This document shows positions 60,949 through 64,000 of a stretch of 64,000 nucleotides of DNA, piece by piece (positions within the stretch are counted from its first letter, which is position 1; the number at the start of each line of letters is the position of its first letter). The position numbers were made by a program, and so were the translations under genes. A model generated the notes under the pieces. That model made no database searches, had not been told where the DNA came from, and saw only the letters and a list, made by a program, of their open reading frames with translations. Origin of the DNA: Bacteroidota bacterium (lineage in GTDB: Bacteria > Bacteroidota > Bacteroidia > Chitinophagales > Saprospiraceae); the NCBI GenBank assembly GCA_020160935.1, contig JAIUPL010000021.1, forward strand, positions 45,917 to 109,916, in the 5' to 3' direction.

Positions 60949-62658
60949 TTAATACCCTTTGGCGGCATCATTACCCCGGGTATCGGCTGCACCCTGCCAG
61001 TTGCCATCGGGCAGGCGGATAATAGCCTCTACCCTGCCGATAGGACTGCGCGGATGAATTTCATGCCCCATTGATTTCAGGGAATTTAACACCTCTTCGG
61101 GCAAGGCATTTTCCTCTATCGAAATCTGATCGGGGAGCCACTGGTGGTGGAATCGGCCGGCTTTCAGCGCATCAGGCAGGGAAAGCCCAAATTCAGCGAC
61201 ATTGACGATTGTTTGAAAAACGCTGGTTGGTATGGTCGTCCCGCCGGGCGAACCCAGCACCATCCATACCTTGTTCTTTTTGGTAATGATAGTAGGTGTC
61301 ATACTGCTGAGCGGGCGCTTGTTTGGAACAATAGCATTGGCCTTGCCGCCCACCGCCCCGTAAATATTGGGTGCGCCGGGCTTCACACTGAAGTCGTCCA
61401 TTTCATTGTTCAAAATAAAACCAGCGCCTGCCACTACTGCCCTGCTACCATAACTGTCGTTCAGCGTAGTAGTGATGGAAATCGCGTTGCCTTCTGCATC
61501 TACAACGCAATAATGGGTGGTTTCCTCGCTTTCCTTCACTTGTCCGGCAGAAATGGCACTGCTCGGAGTGGCCTTGTTTGCATTAAAATCTTTCATGCGG
61601 CCCTTGAGGTAATTCTGTGAAGTAATCTCATTTACAGGTACTTTCCAGAAGTCAGGGTCGCCCATATGTTCTGCCCGGTCGGCATAAGCGCGGCGTTCGG
61701 CTTCTACCATAAGGTGTACTGCTTCAACGGTATGAAATCCCTTTGATTTCAGGTCATACTGCCCTGTCATACCCAGCAGTTGTTTCAGGATAATACCACC
61801 GCTACTAGGCGGCGGCATGGTAATAATGTGCATTTTTTTGTAATCAAACTCAAGCGGCGTGCGCCACACGCTGTGGTAATCGGCCATATCCTGCTCCGTA
61901 ATCATGCCATTTTTCTTTTTCATGGTATTGACCACAAGCGCAGGGATTCCACCCTTGTAAAACCCATCGCGACCTTCTTCAGCAATTTTCTTCAGCGTTT
62001 GGGCGAGGTCTTTTTGTATAAGCCAGTCGCGAAATTCCCAGGATTGCTGCGAAACAAATGCAGGAATGAGAGGACTGTTGTGCAGAAAATTGAAACGCTC
62101 GGCATTGAGCGCTTCGGCTTCTTTTTGTGTCAATTGAAACCCTTTTTCTGCAAATTCAATTGTGGCCGGAAACAAATCTTTCCAGGGAAGTTTGCCATAC
62201 CGCTGATGCAGTTCCCACATTCCATCAACAGTACCCGGCACGCCGGCAGCCAGCACACCAAGTCGGCTTTTGTCTTTGATAACTTCGCCTGTGGAATCGA
62301 GATACATTTTTTCATAGGCTGCTGCGGGGGCCTTTTCGCGATAGTCGAGCGCGTATACCTTTCCTTCCTTGTCGCGATAAATAGCAAAACCGCCGCCACC
62401 GATATTGCCTGCCTGTGGATACACCACTGCCAGGGCAAATTGAATGGCCACGGCTGCATCTACTGCATTGCCGCCTTTTTGCAGGATTTCAACACCAATT
62501 TTCGTGGCAAGTGGATGAGCCGTTACCACCATCGCACTATCGCCGGTGGCAACTTTTTCATGTACGTATGGGAAAGGGATGTATTTCTGCGCAGGAAGCA
62601 CAAATGTTCCGGCAAACAGAATAAACGCTACAAGAGAAATGTTAAGATGTCTGCTCAT
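60949..62658 (-). CDS. ggt: gamma-glutamyltransferase (glutathione hydrolase)
   Basis: About 569 residues from ATG 62658, with a signal peptide (ISLVAFILFAGTFVLPAQ). The N-terminal AMVVTAHPLATKIGVEILQKGGNAVDAA, the autocatalytic nucleophile Thr in ETTHYCVVD near residue 378, SITTTLNDSYGSRAV, and the SSMTPTI and LGSPGGTTIPT glycine loops are conserved. A periplasmic precursor is cleaved into two subunits. The last codons lie about 10 bases from a GAGAGGT tract. Confidence 0.95.
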   Translation of the reverse strand: MSRHLNISLVAFILFAGTFVLPAQKYIPFPYVHEKVATGDSAMVVTAHPLATKIGVEILQKGGNAVDAAVAIQFALAVVYPQAGNIGGGGFAIYRDKEGKVYALDYREKAPAAAYEKMYLDSTGEVIKDKSRLGVLAAGVPGTVDGMWELHQRYGKLPWKDLFPATIEFAEKGFQLTQKEAEALNAERFNFLHNSPLIPAFVSQQSWEFRDWLIQKDLAQTLKKIAEEGRDGFYKGGIPALVVNTMKKKNGMITEQDMADYHSVWRTPLEFDYKKMHIITMPPPSSGGIILKQLLGMTGQYDLKSKGFHTVEAVHLMVEAERRAYADRAEHMGDPDFWKVPVNEITSQNYLKGRMKDFNANKATPSSAISAGQVKESEETTHYCVVDAEGNAISITTTLNDSYGSRAVVAGAGFILNNEMDDFSVKPGAPNIYGAVGGKANAIVPNKRPLSSMTPTIITKKNKVWMVLGSPGGTTIPTSVFQTIVNVAEFGLSLPDALKAGRFHHQWLPDQISIEENALPEEVLNSLKSMGHEIHPRSPIGRVEAIIRLPDGNWQGAADTRGNDAAKGY

Positions 62659-62754
62659 GTCCAATGAATGTAGAAAAGGTAAAACTTTAGGGCTTTTAAC
62701 GATGCAAACCTATGAAGTTCAGCCTACATTTAAGGCCTAAAAATTAGAATACCT

Positions 62755-63756
62755 ATGCAACAAAATGCCCCTTTTCAAAACAACATGCTGGAACCCAGTA
62801 TGTCTTACGAAGATATGCTCAACGCACTGGAAGCGCAGGCGTTGGGACTGGAGTCAACTTCGGAGGAAGACCTGGCCAATCAATTTCTGGTGTTTCAACT
62901 CAATAATACCGATACGGGTGGAACGGTGCTGGAGACTTCTCTGGTCGACCCTGCCCTCAACGGCAGCGAAGAAGCCCCGGATATTCAGATGACTGTGGAA
63001 ATGATCGCTTTTCACGTCGGCGAAAACGAAGGTATTCCTGAAAATACCCGTGCCACGATGCGCCTGGTGATCGGCAAGGATGAAAATTCGCGCGATAAGT
63101 ACTTCGATGCCGCTTTCTGGACTGTTGCCGCCGGACTTCAGTTGTACAACGACGCCAAAGGCAAACCGGCTGAAAGCAAGGAACTCAAGGCCGATTTCAC
63201 CAAAGCATTCGGCAAACGTCCGATAGAAATTCCGGGTGGACTGGCGCGTATGACTTTTGAAGTAGTGAAACACAAGGAGCCGCAGTGGTGGCAGCGTGTT
63301 TTTGGTTTCATACAGTCGGATACCGGGCGTGCCCTCACCTCGGTGATCGGATTTCCAGCGATCGGCCATACAGCCATCGGCATGATCGATGAAGTGCTGA
63401 ACAAACTGGATGCCGATACAACTGGCGTATTGTTCAAAAGCCGCGCGCTCACGCTCGCCCTGTCCAAGCAGGCTAAAACTGACTTCTCCGGCGGCAATCC
63501 GCGTATCAAAGTAGGCTGCCTGAGCCCGGGCTTCTGTGTCATCGCCCGCGGCCGCGATTATCCGGTCATTGCCAATGCAGATGCGTTTTTTTACACCGCC
63601 TACGGCAAATTAGTGCCCTCTTCGGTAACAGAGGAACAACTGGTGACAGGTAACTACCAGGATCCTTTTAAAAATTGCACGTATGGTATTTTCAAGATTG
63701 GAATGCGTGAAGCGGCGCTGAATCCGAATTTCAATTACGGGAAAACGGGGGTTTGA
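62755..63756 (+). CDS. hypothetical protein, 333 residues
   Basis: A cytosolic-looking protein without signal or membrane spans, apart from an uncertain hydrophobic patch ALTSVIGFPAIGHTAIGMIDEVLNKL. An N-terminal segment rich in Met/Glu/Ala (SYEDMLNALEAQALGLE) precedes a beta-rich part (IQMTVEMIAFHVGENE; ATMRLVIGKDENSRDKYFDAAFWTVAAGLQLYNDA). The C-terminal part contains KVGCLSPGFCVIARGRDYPVIANADAFFY. No family recognised. Codon use matches neighbours. Followed within a few bases by a class A hairpin. Confidence 0.75.
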   Translation: MQQNAPFQNNMLEPSMSYEDMLNALEAQALGLESTSEEDLANQFLVFQLNNTDTGGTVLETSLVDPALNGSEEAPDIQMTVEMIAFHVGENEGIPENTRATMRLVIGKDENSRDKYFDAAFWTVAAGLQLYNDAKGKPAESKELKADFTKAFGKRPIEIPGGLARMTFEVVKHKEPQWWQRVFGFIQSDTGRALTSVIGFPAIGHTAIGMIDEVLNKLDADTTGVLFKSRALTLALSKQAKTDFSGGNPRIKVGCLSPGFCVIARGRDYPVIANADAFFYTAYGKLVPSSVTEEQLVTGNYQDPFKNCTYGIFKIGMREAALNPNFNYGKTGV

Positions 63757-63759
63757 GGG

Positions 63760-63874
63760 ATGAGTTATGAGTTATGAGTGATGAGTGATGAGTTATACTC
63801 ACTTTGCTTTCGATTTTTTCAATAGTGTGGCCGAAAGCAACGTGAGTATAACTCATAACTCATAACTTATAACT
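63760..63874. repeat. intergenic heptad-word hairpin, class A copy 3 (GAGTTAT)
   Basis: GAGTTAT/GAGTGAT words form the left arm and ACTCATA words the right arm. The apex stem TATACTCAC...GTGAGTATA encloses TTTGCTTTCG and CGAAAGCAA. The apex matches the 3.6-kb copy in reverse orientation. It starts four bases after the stop of the 333-residue gene. Confidence 0.92.
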
Positions 63875-64000
63875 GCCGAGTTTCATTAAGTCATAGTATC
63901 ATGAGTTTCAAAAAGTCGTAGTACTTTTTAGGATTCAAAGAGCGGCAACTTTAGTTGCACACCAGGGAATGGGAAGTCGCATTGTCCAATAAGATCGTCG
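63875..64000. other. right edge, no gene seen
   Basis: No ORF of note. AAAAAGT and ACTTTTT form a small stem near 63913-63932, and GAGTTTCA occurs twice (around 63881 and 63904). The next gene presumably starts beyond the window. Confidence 0.4.

Overview
The window looks like chromosomal DNA of a Bacteroidota, probably of the Saprospiria type. Three observations support this. Two proteins (M43 protease, CotH-like protein) carry type IX secretion sorting tails, and a third has a likely one. Many genes are preceded by a TAnnTTTG -7 box instead of a Shine-Dalgarno motif. Several small lipoproteins have the N-terminal style common in that phylum. The genus is not established. Most genes are housekeeping or metabolic, and I see no phage, plasmid, CRISPR array, rRNA or tRNA.

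Layout. 1-0.9 kb: poorly coding, with two hairpins ahead of valS. 0.9-8.5 kb: valS, a pirin, two small exported proteins, a LuxE-like protein, and a YCII protein paired with an ECF42-type sigma factor. 8.5-16 kb: CcoI/FixI-type copper ATPase, MFS transporter, a GMC oxidoreductase with its Tat-exported small subunit and a membrane protein. 16-23.5 kb: monoacylglycerol-lipase-like hydrolase, OmpA protein, fmt, SPOR protein, M1 peptidase, YgiB/YgiC-like pair. 23.5-30 kb: secreted M43 protease, a lipoprotein, DUF486, glycosyltransferase, cmk, esterase. 30-37 kb (minus strand): pyrC, mazG, fdhD, a small DUF7009-like protein and an FdhF/YdeP-type molybdoenzyme, plus a membrane-anchored Ppx/GppA-like protein. 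37-39 kb: a gene-poor island with a 21-bp tandem array and palindromes, then an IS630-family element. 39-51.6 kb: aspartate aminotransferase, DEAD-box helicase, lipoprotein, arginyltransferase-like protein, ppc, CotH-like surface protein, DUF58, PPK2. 51.8-64 kb: outer membrane protein, lipoprotein, S4 protein, SCP2 protein, GDPD, geranylgeranyl-reductase-like flavoprotein, LVIVD protein, pyrB, pyrR, Rieske oxygenase, ggt, and an unidentified 333-residue protein.

The most unusual content lies between the genes. At least a dozen gene junctions hold a long imperfect hairpin, about 110-250 bp, whose two arms are tandem runs of a short word. The words are unrelated from site to site, yet most share a period of exactly 7 bp. 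The runs start within a few bases of stop codons and often supply the stop codon and last residues of the gene. A one-armed CT-rich version sits immediately before the start codons of at least three genes and seems to have replaced the start region of a fourth, the sigma factor. The IS630 copy is inserted in one arm of such a hairpin, and the empty site can be reconstructed from the other arm. I treat this repeat system and the 21-bp (3 x 7) array at 37.0-37.4 kb as the candidates for something undescribed.
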